A stretch of DNA of 64,000 nucleotides, taken from assembly GCA_944470555.2 (NCBI GenBank), contig OX104127.1, positions 153,961,776 through 154,025,775 of the forward strand, written 5' to 3'. This stretch comes from Heterobilharzia americana. Its lineage: Eukaryota > Platyhelminthes > Trematoda > Strigeidida > Schistosomatidae. Position 1 is the stretch's first letter, and each line of letters starts with the position of its first letter. The position numbers and the translations under genes were made by a program. The notes beneath the pieces are model-generated. The model saw nothing but the letters and a program-made list of their open reading frames with translations, searched no databases and was not told where the DNA came from. Positions 21,201-33,700 of this stretch are shown here, in pieces.

Positions 21201-21352
21201 GTGCTCAAGTGGCTTAGTGGATAACGCTCTGGCCTTTGAATTGAAGGGTATGAAGTTCGGGATTCGGTGACGACAACACTCACTGGGGTGCAGGTACATC
21301 CAACTAACGAGTCCCAAACACGACGAAACGCACACCCTGGGTTCTTCTGCTG
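21201..21352 (+). repeat. tRNA-like SINE with degenerate hammerhead (copy 1)
   Basis: A tRNA-like A box (GTGGCTTAGTGGATAACGC, about 21,209) and a degenerate B box (AGTTCGGGATTCGG, 21,254) are followed by a hammerhead-like core: CTAACGA (consensus CUGANGA with G changed to A), a GTCC/CGAC stem II and GAAACGC at about 21,303-21,331. Layout equals the Sm-alpha-like repeat at 34.5 kb. The core mutation probably kills cleavage. Confidence 0.6.
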
Positions 21353-21512
21353 GCCACGGAAATCAGTATAGTGTTGGGGTGTGTGACTATCTTTGTAAGG
21401 CTTATTCATTTCGTCGAGCAGGATAATTAACAACAGTCTATCATGGTGGGCTGAGCAGCGCTCTAGATACCACTGATTTGATGTTCAGGGAGGAATGCCG
21501 AGAACTACTAAC

Positions 21513-21604
21513 GTTCGTCGCGGACTCGTCCAACACAACCGCCTACCATTTGGCATCAAGACCACCCCAGCTACCTTTTTCCAACAGCTGATGAATAATA
21601 TAAC
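21513..21604 (+). pseudogene. Gypsy RT scrap
   Basis: One frame reads GLVQHNRLPFGIKTTPATF followed by FQQLMNN, the stretch before the catalytic box of gypsy RTs (usual form RxPFGLxxAPxxFQ). It differs clearly from elements A-D, so it is from another gypsy family. Nothing flanking is recognisable. Confidence 0.6.
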
Positions 21605-22285
21605 TGTGATTAAGATTAGTCAAAAGTCCATCTCCATAGCAGCTTTATAGACTAACGTCTACAAACAATGCTGGAATTTACATATGCAGTGGTGACTACG
21701 TGCTCCAGAAGAGTATTAAAGGCTTCTATTTCAAGCTATGATTTAGAAAGCAAACAAAGATTGGTTTCAATATGGCGAATGATGTTGTTGTCATAACTGT
21801 GTTTAAAGAAAGCGGATTAAACAAGCTGTGCAAACTGAACGCATCCAGCTAACATTATCTATTTGCTTTCTCTCTCTCTCTCTCCTCTTGCATAATTTCA
21901 TCCACTTTATTTACTTTTCAATACGCTTCTTCCCTGCATGCTGGTGTAAATTCAATTTTTATGGATTTATCACAGTGTAACAGCATTGTTTATTGGATTA
22001 TGTTTCGGATATAATTTATTATCCATAGTCATATCGATATAACTACACAACTTTGAGATATCATTTATACAGTCGTAATTTCCTCGCCTCTTTGTGATAT
22101 GAGTAGTAAGATTTTCCATAGATCCGGAACAGATGCTGAGTAACTCCTGTTGCGTGTTCTAGGTGTTGATTCGATAAACAAAGATTCAGTTATCTATAGA
22201 ATGGATATAAGTAGTATATGTTGGGAGAGCGGCAAGAAATCACCAGAAATGGCTAAAGATTCTGCCAAGAGAAGCGCAAGAGACA
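21605..22285 (+). other. Unassigned sequence with a TC microsatellite
   Basis: Stop-rich; the only simple feature is a (TC)n run near 21,868-21,886. Confidence 0.35.
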
Positions 22286-22860
22286 ATGCACGCGTATTAT
22301 GAGAAAATCAAAATAGAAGCAGAAGAGGAAGTGAAGCCCATTGCGCAAATGGCTGTCTTAGTGGATGGTGTACAATACTTGATAACTACTGTACAAGATG
22401 TCAATCATAAATATTCCTTTCTTCGTCTCCGTCTTTTCGTTTTCTACGGTACAAGTATCCCACTACCTGATAATACATCACCATCATCCCGACCGATAGC
22501 TGCTACCTTGACGTGGTGGTCGGGCTTGCATATCACAATGACCCAAAGAGCTATGCTGGTGGAACGCTTGTTCCCTCGAGGTCCTACCATACCAGAAAGG
22601 TCTGTTGGATAGTGGTTAGACGAAAAGCAGTTACCGCTGTGGTGTAAATTGCTACACTATGATGGGGGTCTGAGGGCGAAGTCGTACTGCTGCTAGCTGG
22701 ATGGGGTGTGAAAGCAGTAAGGTATTTCCCTTGGATGACCAGCAGTGCCATGTTGATGCTGCCTTCTCAGTGGAAGGGGGGGGGTTAGAGAAGGTCGACC
22801 CCAAAAATAACACACCCCACCATATCCTACGGTCTGCCAGGTAGGCGGTGTTAGTTCATT
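22286..22860 (+). other. Possible 5' leader of a non-LTR element with a 108-residue ORF
   Basis: A 108-codon ORF (22,286-22,612) begins MHAYYEKIKIEAEEEV. Its second half lies in a GC-richer stretch (about 22,480-22,850; GACGTGGTGGTCGGGCTTGC) of the kind found in 5' leaders of trematode non-LTR elements, which I recognise only loosely. No domain is visible. Confidence 0.25.
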
Positions 22861-23499
22861 TGCCGTTTCTTTTCAACTATCCAGCACCGAAAATATAAAA
22901 GTTTAAAATAATCATACACAAAAGGCTGTGTGTGACAGGGCTCAAGCAGATGTCCGATGGGCTCTGTGGCCACACAAATCTCTTTCAGGTATCTTAAGAA
23001 GAAATAACCTGAACAATATACTATATTTTCACTCATGTACATGTAAGCATCTGGGAGAAGCGTATTTTCGTTGCACAATAGATGAGCTATAAAGCAGTTG
23101 ATAGAATAAACCAATTTACATTTATTCAACTTCGAAACTCGCTTTCTGAAATGTGCTAGTCTATCACCAAGATTATTTAAGATGACGTCCATGAAGAGAT
23201 GTGATGATTTCTACGGCATTTCAAATGTAATCGTAATATATTGATTGCCAACTAGTAAAATTATTAGCAAATAAAGATACGAATTACCTTTGTTTTGACG
23301 CTCAAATATCGATTAGAATTTTTTTCAATGCATATGTCTTCGGTTGATGAAATAAATTTGCAAACGAAAAAGTTGTTAACGCAAAAAGACTACTCAAGTA
23401 TATTCGGAAAGTTGTTCATCATAGTTATAGACACTGAAGCAGCAATCATCACTAAGCTTCTGCTTCTTAAATAAATAAATAAATTTTTTATCCTCACAT
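22861..23499 (+). other. Unassigned AT-rich sequence
   Basis: A minus-strand 113-codon ORF (22,851-23,192) has no recognisable domain. A short (TAAA)n run lies near 23,470. Confidence 0.3.
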
Positions 23500-23900
23500 T
23501 AGTAATTTAACATGAGAGAAGCCTGTTTACAGGCATCATCACATTGGTGTATGTCGGAAAATCTACAAGCTTTTACAGATCCTGAATAGTACAGAGGGGA
23601 GGTCGTTTAACTCTATCAAAAACATCAGATGGCGGTTATGAGACAAAGAAAATTCCACTTTCAGCATATGCAGAGCGTCAAAGTGAAAATAATAAAAATT
23701 CCCATTCCCATATAGTGGATTTAACATGACAGATACCAGTTTACAAGCGCCGTCAATCTGATAATTTTTGAAAGCTTACAGAATAGTATTTGCAATTATA
23801 TAACTCAGATACCAAGTTATTGATATGCACAACCTGATTAAAACTTGCTGCAAGTCAAGAGACGGGCATGGAATTCCACCTGTCATTACACAGATAGGTC
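23500..23900 (+). repeat. Two tandem-like copies of the short repeat seen at 8.3 kb
   Basis: TTTAACATGAGAGAAGCC (23,506) and TTTAACATGACAGATACC (23,719) start two related units about 210 bp apart, each continuing with GTTTACA(A/G)GC. The first aligns over about 190 bp with 8,330-8,535. Family unknown. Confidence 0.4.
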
Positions 23901-25117
23901 CCACTATCAACAACAAAAGCGCTCAATGTTCGAAGTTTGTATTATAACCAGCTGACGTTGTTGGTCCATTTACATAGTTCCTTATTTAGTGATATAAACA
24001 TCTATTGACTAGAAAGTTCTTCAGCTTTTAGCTTTGCTAACCACAAAGAACCTATTTATACGATCTGGAGTATCAGTAAGTATCCATAGTTATATAACCA
24101 AGGTGAGTGTCTAAATCAATGCATTTCCAGTTCATCATGTGATGTCTAAAAGTAGTATACATTAATTCCACTGGGAATAATTGTAGTACTAGATGGAAGT
24201 GGACGTTGAAACGGTTAGTAGTCCAAATGGCAGCAGTTATACATAGACTTCAGGCATCGTTCATATTAGTGTAAGCAGCATCATTCGAAAAGCGTGTCTG
24301 ATGCATGGTAACTTTTACTCGAAAAGATAACTTGATACAGAGTACTAGAGAATATGTAGTATGGAACTGCTGCAGTTATGTCATATTCCGAGCCAACAGG
24401 TATATCTGTTTCTCGTTTGATCATTTGTTCAGAATATTTGTGCCACTATGGCTGTTAGGAAAGTCTAGACGGTTCGTCGCAAGAAGAATCCTAACCAGTT
24501 GGTGAGTTAATTGTGAAGATGTTCCAGAAACTGCGAAAGATTGGGAGCAGTCCAATAATTCTTGGCGTCACAGAGCAGGTATTATTTCAGATATTTTCAA
24601 ATTGAAATGCGGCATCGAATGTCGTCATCGAGCTGTTGCTTATATTCACTTGAAGATTCTTGAAGATACTTTCAGGAATTGGAATATTTCTCCAGTTTTT
24701 TCAACCCCTGATTAACTACTTTGAAATCTGCAATAGATACTCTTTTGCTTGGTGAACTAAAGGTTCTACAAAATCGTTAGTTCATAAATGATTTGTCGTG
24801 CACTATGGCTATATACCTTAGAGTTGCGTCAATAAGCATCTGTTTCTGCTTTCATTCAGTTTTCTTACAAAGAATACCTAAGTTACAGGAAATTAACTCC
24901 ACTTAAAGCAGTAAGATGAAAATTAGACAAAAAGAGATTTAACAGAAATGCTGTTTATCAGGAACCCAGTTGGAAATATATGTTGCTTTTCTCTGAAGCC
25001 TAATTCAAATAGAAAGAGGTAACTTTCGTAATCCTTCTCACTATCTGTATCACACAGTGAAACAGTATTATTTACTAATGATGTTGCAATACGAAGAAAG
25101 TAGAGACGAATTAGCAG
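23901..25117 (+). other. Unassigned AT-rich sequence
   Basis: No gene or element recognised. A 66-codon ORF at 24,305-24,505 is without motif. Confidence 0.3.
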
Positions 25118-25760
25118 CATCGTTTTAACTACAGGCGGCACAGGCACAGATGACGATGTCAAAACCAGGATCGGAAAAGCAAGACAGGCTTTCATTAATC
25201 TGAAATCAGCGTAGAGACCTTCTGCACTCAGCATAAAGCGTGAACAAGATCCGGATTTTCAACACTGATGTCAAGTCAGTGCTTATATGTGATGGTTGAG
25301 AGACTTGGCGTGTTGCGAAAAGCATTCCCAACAAACCGCAGACATTCGTCAACAGCTACCACCTACGCTCACTCCATACTGAAGGTCACATGGCCAGAAT
25401 AATGAGAATAAGCAACAAGGAACTCACTCTGACTGGCAACGAACCAATCAAGAACCTATCGCCCAACAAATATTCAGAAGAAGGAAGTGGGGATGAATTG
25501 GATTGGGCATACACTGAGACGACTATCCAGGGACATCACGCGCCAGGCCCTCAAGTGGAACCCAAATGGGAAACGACGAGTTGGGCGTCCGACGGTGATG
25601 TGGAGGAGATCGTGTGAGGAAGAAATGAAAGCTTGTATGTAGTCGTGGAGCCAGGTTCAAAAGACTGCAGAGAAGAGAGTGAAGTGGCGACGTGCTACTG
25701 AAGCCCTATGTTCCACTAGGAACCCAAGGGAAAAAAATAATACAATAATAATAATCACAT
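25118..25760 (+). mobile_element. RTE-like 3' end fragment, dead copy 1
   Basis: It starts at TTTTAACTACAGGCGGC, matching 33,695 of the better copy, and runs to the shared end (GGAACCCAAGGG) and an AAT-rich tail. From 25,274 it is almost identical to 35,446-35,907, including a 5-bp insertion (GGATGAATTGGATTGG) that shifts the frame and a TAG in GTATGTAGTCGTGG. The 75-codon ORF at 25,390-25,617 is an out-of-frame reading caused by that damage. Confidence 0.75.
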
Positions 25761-27484
25761 CAAGGTAATCACGAAACTTTTTGGCGTAGTTTTTATATTT
25801 TTACTGCTTTTCATTCTTCGATTTAATTGAAAGTGAAATTCTCCATAAGAATGGACTTAGCATATTACATCATTTTTATTACAGTTGTCGATTTGACAAA
25901 CAAAATAAGTTATCAATTCCTCCACGAGGACTGATGTGGAAGACAGAAAATCAATGTCAAAAAATCAAACTTACAAAGAACTTATTACTGCTCAGCAATT
26001 ACTCCGCAAGTTAGTCCAGAAACATATTAGGAGTTGTAAGAAAAACACTAATATTAATAATAATGACACGAGAGGGAAGGATTTCAAAACCTCCACAGTT
26101 TTTTCATACAGAAAACAGAAATAAGAATACCTGAGTAGAATTCTCAATAAGACCATGATAAGAGTGGCGTCAACACCTAGAAACTCACTACGTCACAAAC
26201 TTTTTCGGCTAAAGTACCCTATCGAGCCTACTAATTAAAACAAAGTGGTGCACCAAATACCACACAATGACTGTGCGGTCAGGCTGAGCTGAAGTGGGAC
26301 AATTAGTTCAGCAGAACATGGAACCTAAAAAAATCTAGAATGGTAGACCACACCAAAACAAGAAATCTAGAAAAGAGACTAGCCATAACCATGGATGCTG
26401 TCAAACAGTCACACAAAAAGATGGTATAGAGTGACAATTTTAAGAGAGTAATTGATAACTAGTGTTTTGTATGTCAGATCGATAACTTCAATGTAACCGC
26501 TAATTGAATCGAAGAATGAAAAGCAGTAGAGAAATAAAAAACTAGGTCACAAAATTGTGTGATTACCTTGGTATGATTAATAACAATAAATTATGGTCGA
26601 GAAATCGCCAGTAAATAATACTGTTGCACATAAAAAAGGAACTATGGCGGGATTACACTCCATCAGTGCCCGAGTCCTACACATGAAGGTAAATTTTAAT
26701 GAAATACTCAGTGTACGAAAACCGACTGATTTCTTCCTACAAGTACTACGTCAGAAACAAAGATCTCTCGATATTCACTCAATCGACATTTATTGCCTTA
26801 TCTTCTGAAGTATAAGCATATTTTTTTCCAGTCACTTGAGTTATAAACGTGACGCCAGTTCATGATCTGCAGACTACATAAAAACCACTTGTTAAATCAT
26901 TGAAAATCATGTCATCAGAAGGAATTGCAACATGCAACTACCATTAACATGAGGACACTGAAAACTAGCACTCATACACATACAACTTCGTCATAACCGT
27001 TCTGCATCAACTGCAGAAATCGAAATTACACAAATTCCTCCTATTTTATGATGACTGAAATGAGAAATTGTGCATAATTTTTCATCAATAAAAATCGTAT
27101 CTTAAACTTCACAACAGCCTCCAGAAATGATAAGTGCACATAAACAACTGAGATAACCGAATGCAAAAATCTGGCTACCAAAATAGAAAAACCACTTACA
27201 GAAATGAAGATGGTTTCTGCGGAAAAGTGGAGAGTAGTGTATGCTTTACCGTCTAGTAACAGAATAATTCCTAAACAAAAAATAACGAACATCGTAGGAC
27301 ATAGTTCATCAATACAAACTGATCAGGTAGGCGCTTTAAGTATTAGACTTTAACTTAGAAGCTTGCTGAGATTTTACGAAAAAAACTATTTAAAAGAAAT
27401 CAAGAGTTCAGAATCTCAGCAACAAGCACCACATTACGTAACATCAGCCAAGCCTAAGTAGCAAGAGTCAAGTGTGATACAGTG
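25761..27484 (+). other. Unassigned AT-rich sequence
   Basis: Several 60-80 codon ORFs exist on both strands but none shows a motif or splice context. I see no element. Confidence 0.3.
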
Positions 27485-27875
27485 AAATTAGTCAATATCA
27501 ACATAAGAATTGGCACTGCTGCGTAACTGTCAAAGCTGTCAGACCTAATATAAGCACATCCAGAGAGATCGCATCAGGAGGAAACATGGAGAAGTAGGAA
27601 AGAAACCAGTCTTATTGGTGGAAGTCGTAAAAATAGGAGGACAAGAAGCAACAAACATCGACGAAATTCGGCATGACAATTAAGATGAAAATAGTATATG
27701 GATACACCTATGCCACTGAGATCGATTCTGAGACATACCATTTAGAGTTTCCCACCACTGATTTTGGTTGTCACATGGAGCTCAATGGAGAAATCTTTGG
27801 TTTCCTAAACGGCTCAGACCAACACTCAAAGACATACACAGAACAAACGCGACTCCCTGCTAAGTCAGTGGTGTA
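27485..27875 (-). repeat. Decayed 3' part of a non-LTR element (copy 1, reversed)
   Basis: It aligns with 31,880-32,365 and 36,728-37,225: ATCAACATAAGAATTGGCAC near 27,497, GCCACTGAGATCGATTCTGA near 27,713 and CAGACCAACACTCAAAGAC near 27,817. Sense is minus. Only C-terminal codons and 3' UTR are present. Confidence 0.55.
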
Positions 27876-28059
27876 GGCCAGTAAATGTGCAAAAAACAAC
27901 CGTTCACCACTGCACCAGATGGAAAGCAAAAACAACAGAAATCACCACAGGGACTCATAATAACAGCATCAAGCTACACAAAAAGTAATATTTTAAAAAA
28001 GCGTAAGTCTTTAGTCTCTATATACGCTACTGGCCCAATGAAAATCAAGTTTGAGTGTA

Positions 28060-28590
28060 GCTTAGTAAACATTGAAAATCAAACGACAACCATATGGAAA
28101 AAACCTCAGTTACCCCTGACTTCATAGGGATAGATCTACTCGCTGGAGGGCATCTGATTGATTTGGAGTACGTAGATAATAAAATCCTGCTGGGTGAAGA
28201 CACTGACAAGATGCAGAGTTTTGTGAAAGCTTCGAGTAGAAACTTAAGTATGTTTGACCTGGCAAGTGATGCTCCAGGACAGGTCTGCAACCACTCCCGA
28301 AATAATGATATAGTGAATGAGTCGATGAATTCACTTACTTGAAGAGTTACAGCAGCCCAAACGGTTTGGATGTTGATGAAATCTCAGCTCGGATACAGAA
28401 GGCTTATTTTGGATTTGCCAATGTGTCTATTTTACGCCGGTTGGCGACATTCAACAACTCAGTAGTAGACGCAATCCAATTCACTTATCAGGTAGAAAGC
28501 GCACAAGGAGAATTACCTATGTTGGATTGAAGAATAAAACGAAGAACAGACAGTGGTTTGAAGACTAACGTCTACGGGAAACCGATATAT
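28060..28590 (+). pseudogene. Non-LTR (Perere/RTE-type) RT fragment
   Basis: Two overlapping open pieces (28,094-28,342 and 28,339-28,530) read GIDLLAGGHLIDLEYVDN with LLGEDTDKMQSFVKASS, then SSPNGLDVDEISARIQKAYF and GFANVSILRR. They correspond to the catalytic YADD region (here YVDN, inactivated) and the thumb. Orientation is opposite to the adjacent fragment at 27,485-27,875, so two truncated copies lie tail to tail. Confidence 0.6.
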
Positions 28591-29467
28591 TCTAATAGGT
28601 ATCCAGACTTCAGGTCATCTCATCCAATATCAGTTAAAGCGGGTTTAGGCGAATGTCTCAATGACAGAGCTAAAAAACTCACTAGTTAGTGTAAGAAAGT
28701 AAACAAAGAATTGAAACGCGAAAGAAGTGTTATTAATTAATAAATATCCTCTACAGTTTATTAAGAAATGCAAACGAATATAAAAGAAACAAAACGATAA
28801 CAGTAATATGAATAGGAACCAGAGTAACAACACGAGGAGAAATAAGTTCAAAGCCTCTATTGTGTTACCATATAAAGAAGAGACATCAGAAACTTTACGT
28901 AGGATTCTCAACAACAGATGATCCAATTAAGCAAAATAATCTAATCTACCAAATTCCATCCAATGACAGTGAAGTCAAGTACATAGGTCAAACTACCCGG
29001 TCGAGGTCAGTTAGATTAGCGTAACAGAATTTAGCTAAATATACAATGACTGACTCCAATAAGATCAATAATCTAGAAAAAAAACTCGGCTATTGCAATC
29101 CATGTGTCAACACAGCTACAGAATAAGGTGTGATAAAACCACTGTACTAATGTCAAATATAATTAGGTAGGAAGAGAGATTGAATAATGAATCTTTGTTC
29201 ACCGAATCTACACTTAACACATGATAGTAATAATACAGTATCTATACTAGAGATATAGGAAATCTTATTACCAATAAAAACAGAATATCAGGTGACGGGA
29301 CTTTAAAAATAAAGTGTCAAAGGTAGTGTGATTACATTGATATGATTATGAGCAATAATTCATGCTCGAAACGTCGTCAGGTAGATTTCACTGTGCAATA
29401 TATATCAAACAAATAAATATAATACGGGATTACATCCTATCAAAGTGTCCAAGTTTTACACTTACAG
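28591..29467 (+). other. Unassigned AT-rich sequence
   Basis: No recognisable gene or element. Confidence 0.3.
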
Positions 29468-30085
29468 TGAAGTCCGTTCTCTCCTGTTATACGGCTGAGA
29501 CAAGGGCGTTGAAAGCAGAAGATACAAAGAGATAACTACGTTTTGATCGCAGGTGTATTCGTACCATTGCTTGCTTGTGGTGGAATCAACATATTAGCAA
29601 TGTCCAGGTTAGCTGAAAGGTACTAGACAACTCAGTCGATGAGGTTGTGAACTTCTGTCCACTAATGAAGCTTGGACATGTGTTACGTATGCCGGGCTAC
29701 CGCCTATCTCGACGTGAGATGCAAAAGGAAATTAGATTAGATTGGAAGAGGGTTCAGGATGGATAAACAAAGACGTAGCAATAGTGCTTGGAATACGTTA
29801 TTTTTTCTGACCTGTTTATGAAGGTGCAGAATACCTGACCGAGTTCCCTGAGATGACAAGAATTAGTGGTTGAGAACTTTTGTTGAGATGTTTGATGAGT
29901 CGGCCACAATGGTGTAGATGCATTCACTCTTTGAGGTCTTCTCCTCTCTCATAAACACACAAACCTTTGTCTACTTTGATAGGTCTTTTTTTTACCTACT
30001 TGCTTTTTTATGTTACTGCGAAGTGTGGCAACTTGAGATGATGCACTTCTGAGTAAGATTCTATTTTGATTTTCTATCTGAAATC
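29468..30085 (+). repeat. Decayed C-terminus and 3' UTR of a non-LTR element (copy 2)
   Basis: The + reading, with stops, gives RRCIRT, SVDEVVNF and [17 protein letters not shown], matching the minus-strand piece at 36,980-37,222 ([18 protein letters not shown]). It continues into a 3' UTR with AAGTGTGGCAACTTGAGATG (about 30,019), also present at 38,060. Confidence 0.6.
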
Positions 30086-30614
30086 CATTAGGTGGTTTAA
30101 AATACCGCACTCCACAAAATACCGGAAAAATGTTAGGCAAAGAAAAGACCATTTGAAATATCTGTACTTTCTAAATAAGATTTGTGTGAATCGATCTATG
30201 CAGCTGAATAAATGAATAACAATGTCGATAACATAAAAAAAGTTTTGTACATGTCACTGAATAACCCCTAACAGTTGTTATCGATCATAAGAACTAGGTG
30301 GATAGTTGGCACAAAGCGTAGGGATAAAAGACTCCAGAATACAATCAGGGATTTTTGAGAGAAGGCGGAGAAAATATGAGTGAAAATCGAATCAATTAAA
30401 TTTCAGGGCGACAATGACAACAATGAAAAGAATATCTGCAAAATTGTAGCAAAAACCGCCACAGTCAAAATACACAGTTTATGAAACAAACTTAAAAATA
30501 CCAAGAGGGTTTAAAATCACATTTGTGGGAGGTAAAAGTCAGTAACCTCCGAGGACTTTGACTATTGATACATTGGAATGAAATAATTTCCATAATATTT
30601 AGGATCACCGTTCA
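30086..30614 (-). other. Downstream flank / probable 3' UTR of VMP1
   Basis: AT-rich non-coding sequence after the VMP1 stop codon at 30,615. No unambiguous polyadenylation signal was identified. Confidence 0.35.
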
Positions 30615-30773
30615 TCATTCATCTTTGCTTAGTATTTCCCCATCTGCTCGCCGTTGCCACTCACATAATCGGCGATGATAGCTCCGAGCGAATGCATGAA
30701 TAATTGATACCAGAAACGACAGAATAAGTGCAGATATGAGGATAAACAAAACTGTTTGAAGCCAGCTTTGTTG
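30615..30773 (-). CDS. VMP1: VMP1 exon 7, C-terminus
   Basis: It encodes the last membrane helix ([20 protein letters not shown]) and a short basic tail ([19 protein letters not shown]), stop TGA at 30,615-30,617. It corresponds to the C-terminal membrane segment and FAQSYAKR-like tail of other animals. Acceptor AATTTTAG. Confidence 0.85.
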   Translation of the reverse strand, partial: QQSWLQTVLFILISALILSFLVSIIHAFARSYHRRLCEWQRRADGEILSKDE

Positions 30774-33700
30774 CTAAAATTAAATTAGATAAATTAAGTC
30801 AACTGCGAAGGTTCTATAACATGCAAAATTTATAATTCAAGAATAAAATATTAACTACCATAAAATGTTATTATTTTTTACTGATACCTGTAGTTTCCCG
30901 CTATTATTATAAAATGTATACAAATCATTTTAGCAAAGGTAAAACAAAAAGTTTAAAAGAATACAATAAATTCATTGTATTTCGTCGCCTTCTCTTCAAC
31001 TGCATACAGGCTACAAATTCATAAGATGTAAATAGAGAGAAGTAAAATCTACATAAAATTCACTTATTAAGAAAATAATAGTCCAGTTATCACATAATCA
31101 AGGAATCGACACAGATTAAGTGTTCTGCTTTTAAGTAATCGATAGGGATCCTGAATCAAAGTACTAATATATAGCACTTGTTTTTTACTCAGTACGGAAC
31201 ATACACACCGACATATCTATAATTAAATGGAATATTTATAAACTAAAAAATGAATCGCATGGTAAATTTACACCACAAATGAAAATGATAGGCTGTTATG
31301 GAACCTCATAGAACGGTAATTTTCTCCTAATTTATCTAATTACTTTCTCAACCCGGAGTTGCGTTATTCCCCGTCACACAAACACAGTGACTTTTATTAT
31401 AACCTCTCAAAACTGAATATTATCTGCTACAACAGATGTTGGGAAGGAAAATTACAACAAATGTATATTAAAAACCCGACTGAGTGTTCACAGGTATGTA
31501 CATGAAGAAATTATACCAAACCCAATAGTTAATTGTAATCCTGCGAATAAAATATTAATAACATGATCAATCGGCAATTCAAATATCTAAAAGTAGTAAT
31601 TACTCACTCCACCGGACTCTTTGTTGTGCAGATTAGCTTTTTGCTGTTGTAAATATTCAAGGAAAGGAGCTTGTAGACTTTTACCATAAACTGGAATATG
31701 ACTAGGAATAAAAATGAAACCAATGAAATCAACATGAGATATGCAGAGGAACAAATTATTTTCAAAATTACTCTATGATATAATGGTTTATGAAAGGAAG
31801 TTCTTAGTTATGTAAGAAAGCAGCTGAAAAATTACTCAGTGACGTTATAACGATATGGTAAAACTAAATTAAAATTTTAAGATCATCAATACCAACATAG
31901 GATCAGGTATTACTCAGTAATGGTACAAACTGCCATACCTCATATATCATATCAGCACATCAAGTAAGAAAGAAATAAGATGAAAGATGAAGAAATAAAG
32001 AAGAATCGGTCAAAATCAGTAGAAAGAAGTGAAAGAGAAGAAAGAGAAAATGCTGAAGTCAGTATAGTAATATGATCAAGATAAGGTATGGATACATCTG
32101 TGCCATTGAAATCGATTCTGAGCCATATTACCTAGTCTCTAACCTCTGTTTTTCGTTGTCACATGGACCCCAACCGATTAGTCTGCATCCCCCTATATGG
32201 CTCAAACCAACAGTCGAAGACTTCATGCGGTGATGCTATGCTTTAGTCTGTCCGCCACGAGCCACTTTTTAGCCTGAAACCTACTTCAGTTAACATTGCA
32301 CGAAGAGGCAGATGGTGACTAGGCATGCATAACACATGTCCCAGACATAAATTTCCCCACCACCACCTACATTGATTTGTTGGAGCTATACGGTAGTGAA
32401 TAGCGTTGCCTTAAATTACTCAGCGGTGATAATGATCTGGTAGACAAGATATGCAACAGAGTGATACCATTTCAAAAACTAAGTGGTACGAAGTACTTTC
32501 AACATGACCTGTAGGTTAGCTTCAACAATTTGTTTAATATAACAATGATAAATTTAAATCTAAGATATCTTATGGTGAGCCTTTATGACGCATAAAAGTC
32601 TTGTGTAACAAATAACAAGGTAGTGATGCGCAAGACGGATTTCTCAGTACTCTCATTTTTGTTAGTACTATTACAAAGCAAGTCGACAAATGAGGCATCA
32701 TCAAATAAAACACTATTGGATATAATAATATTTACTATCTCCCTGATGTTTTCTGATGTGAAGCACGTTCCCCATCTTATTCAATTTTCAAAATAACCAA
32801 TGATAACAACACTTACAGATTTTAACAACTTTTCTACAAATTATGTCAGTAAAATACCAGGAAGTAGTAGAAAATTTGTAGTCATGGTTAGGATGAACAA
32901 GCGGCTTTCTAGAATTTATTACTAACTTTAAGCCAACTACATAACCAATACTTAGATCTACAAAAATTATGAAATTTCACATACTTTCCTGTTCATGAAC
33001 ACAAAAAGAGCAAGAACAACAATTTGAGCAGAAAGACCTAGGCATCTTATCTTATAAGTATGAACTAACAAAGATATGCAAGCAGAATGTTTCATTGAGA
33101 CTTATCCTATTTGATTATTAAAATATAAAGTGACTTGTTAGTTGGCGGAAAAAATATGAAAACATTTGTTTTCTGATACAAATTTAAAACAAACAACAAA
33201 CGTAATTAAAGCAGGATTTATTGAATACATAAATTTCAGCGAGACTCGTCAACTTTATACTTAACATACATGATTTTATACATTGTTGTGTAATAAAAGA
33301 ATACATGTGATGCTTTTGAAGTGAAGACGGGAGTGAAACAAGGTTGCCTACTATCCCCCATGATATTCCTGATTGTGGTGGACTGGATCATGCAACAAAC
33401 AGTGAGGAGCGAGAAGAGGGGGATACGCTGGACTGCGGAAAAGAACCTAGAAGACTTGGATTTCGCCGATGACTTGTGCCTGATGTCACATAAACTTGAA
33501 GATCTACAGGCAAAAACTAACAAGTTGATAGAAGAGGCAGAGCAACGAAGACGGGACTTCAAGTGAATATAGAGAAGACAGAGGTGATGAAGATACTGCA
33601 CCAACAACTCCAACAACAACAACAACAACAAACTCCAGTCACCATCAACGGGAGAAGCTTAAAGGAAGTAACCTCCTTCACCTATCTAGGAAGCACTGTT

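Noticed and set aside
22286..22612. A real 108-residue gene
   Set aside because: Its second half lies in probable non-LTR leader sequence and no domain or splice context supports it.
25390..25617. Small conserved gene, because an identical ORF occurs at 35,562-35,789
   Set aside because: Both are out-of-frame readings of two near-identical dead RTE copies.
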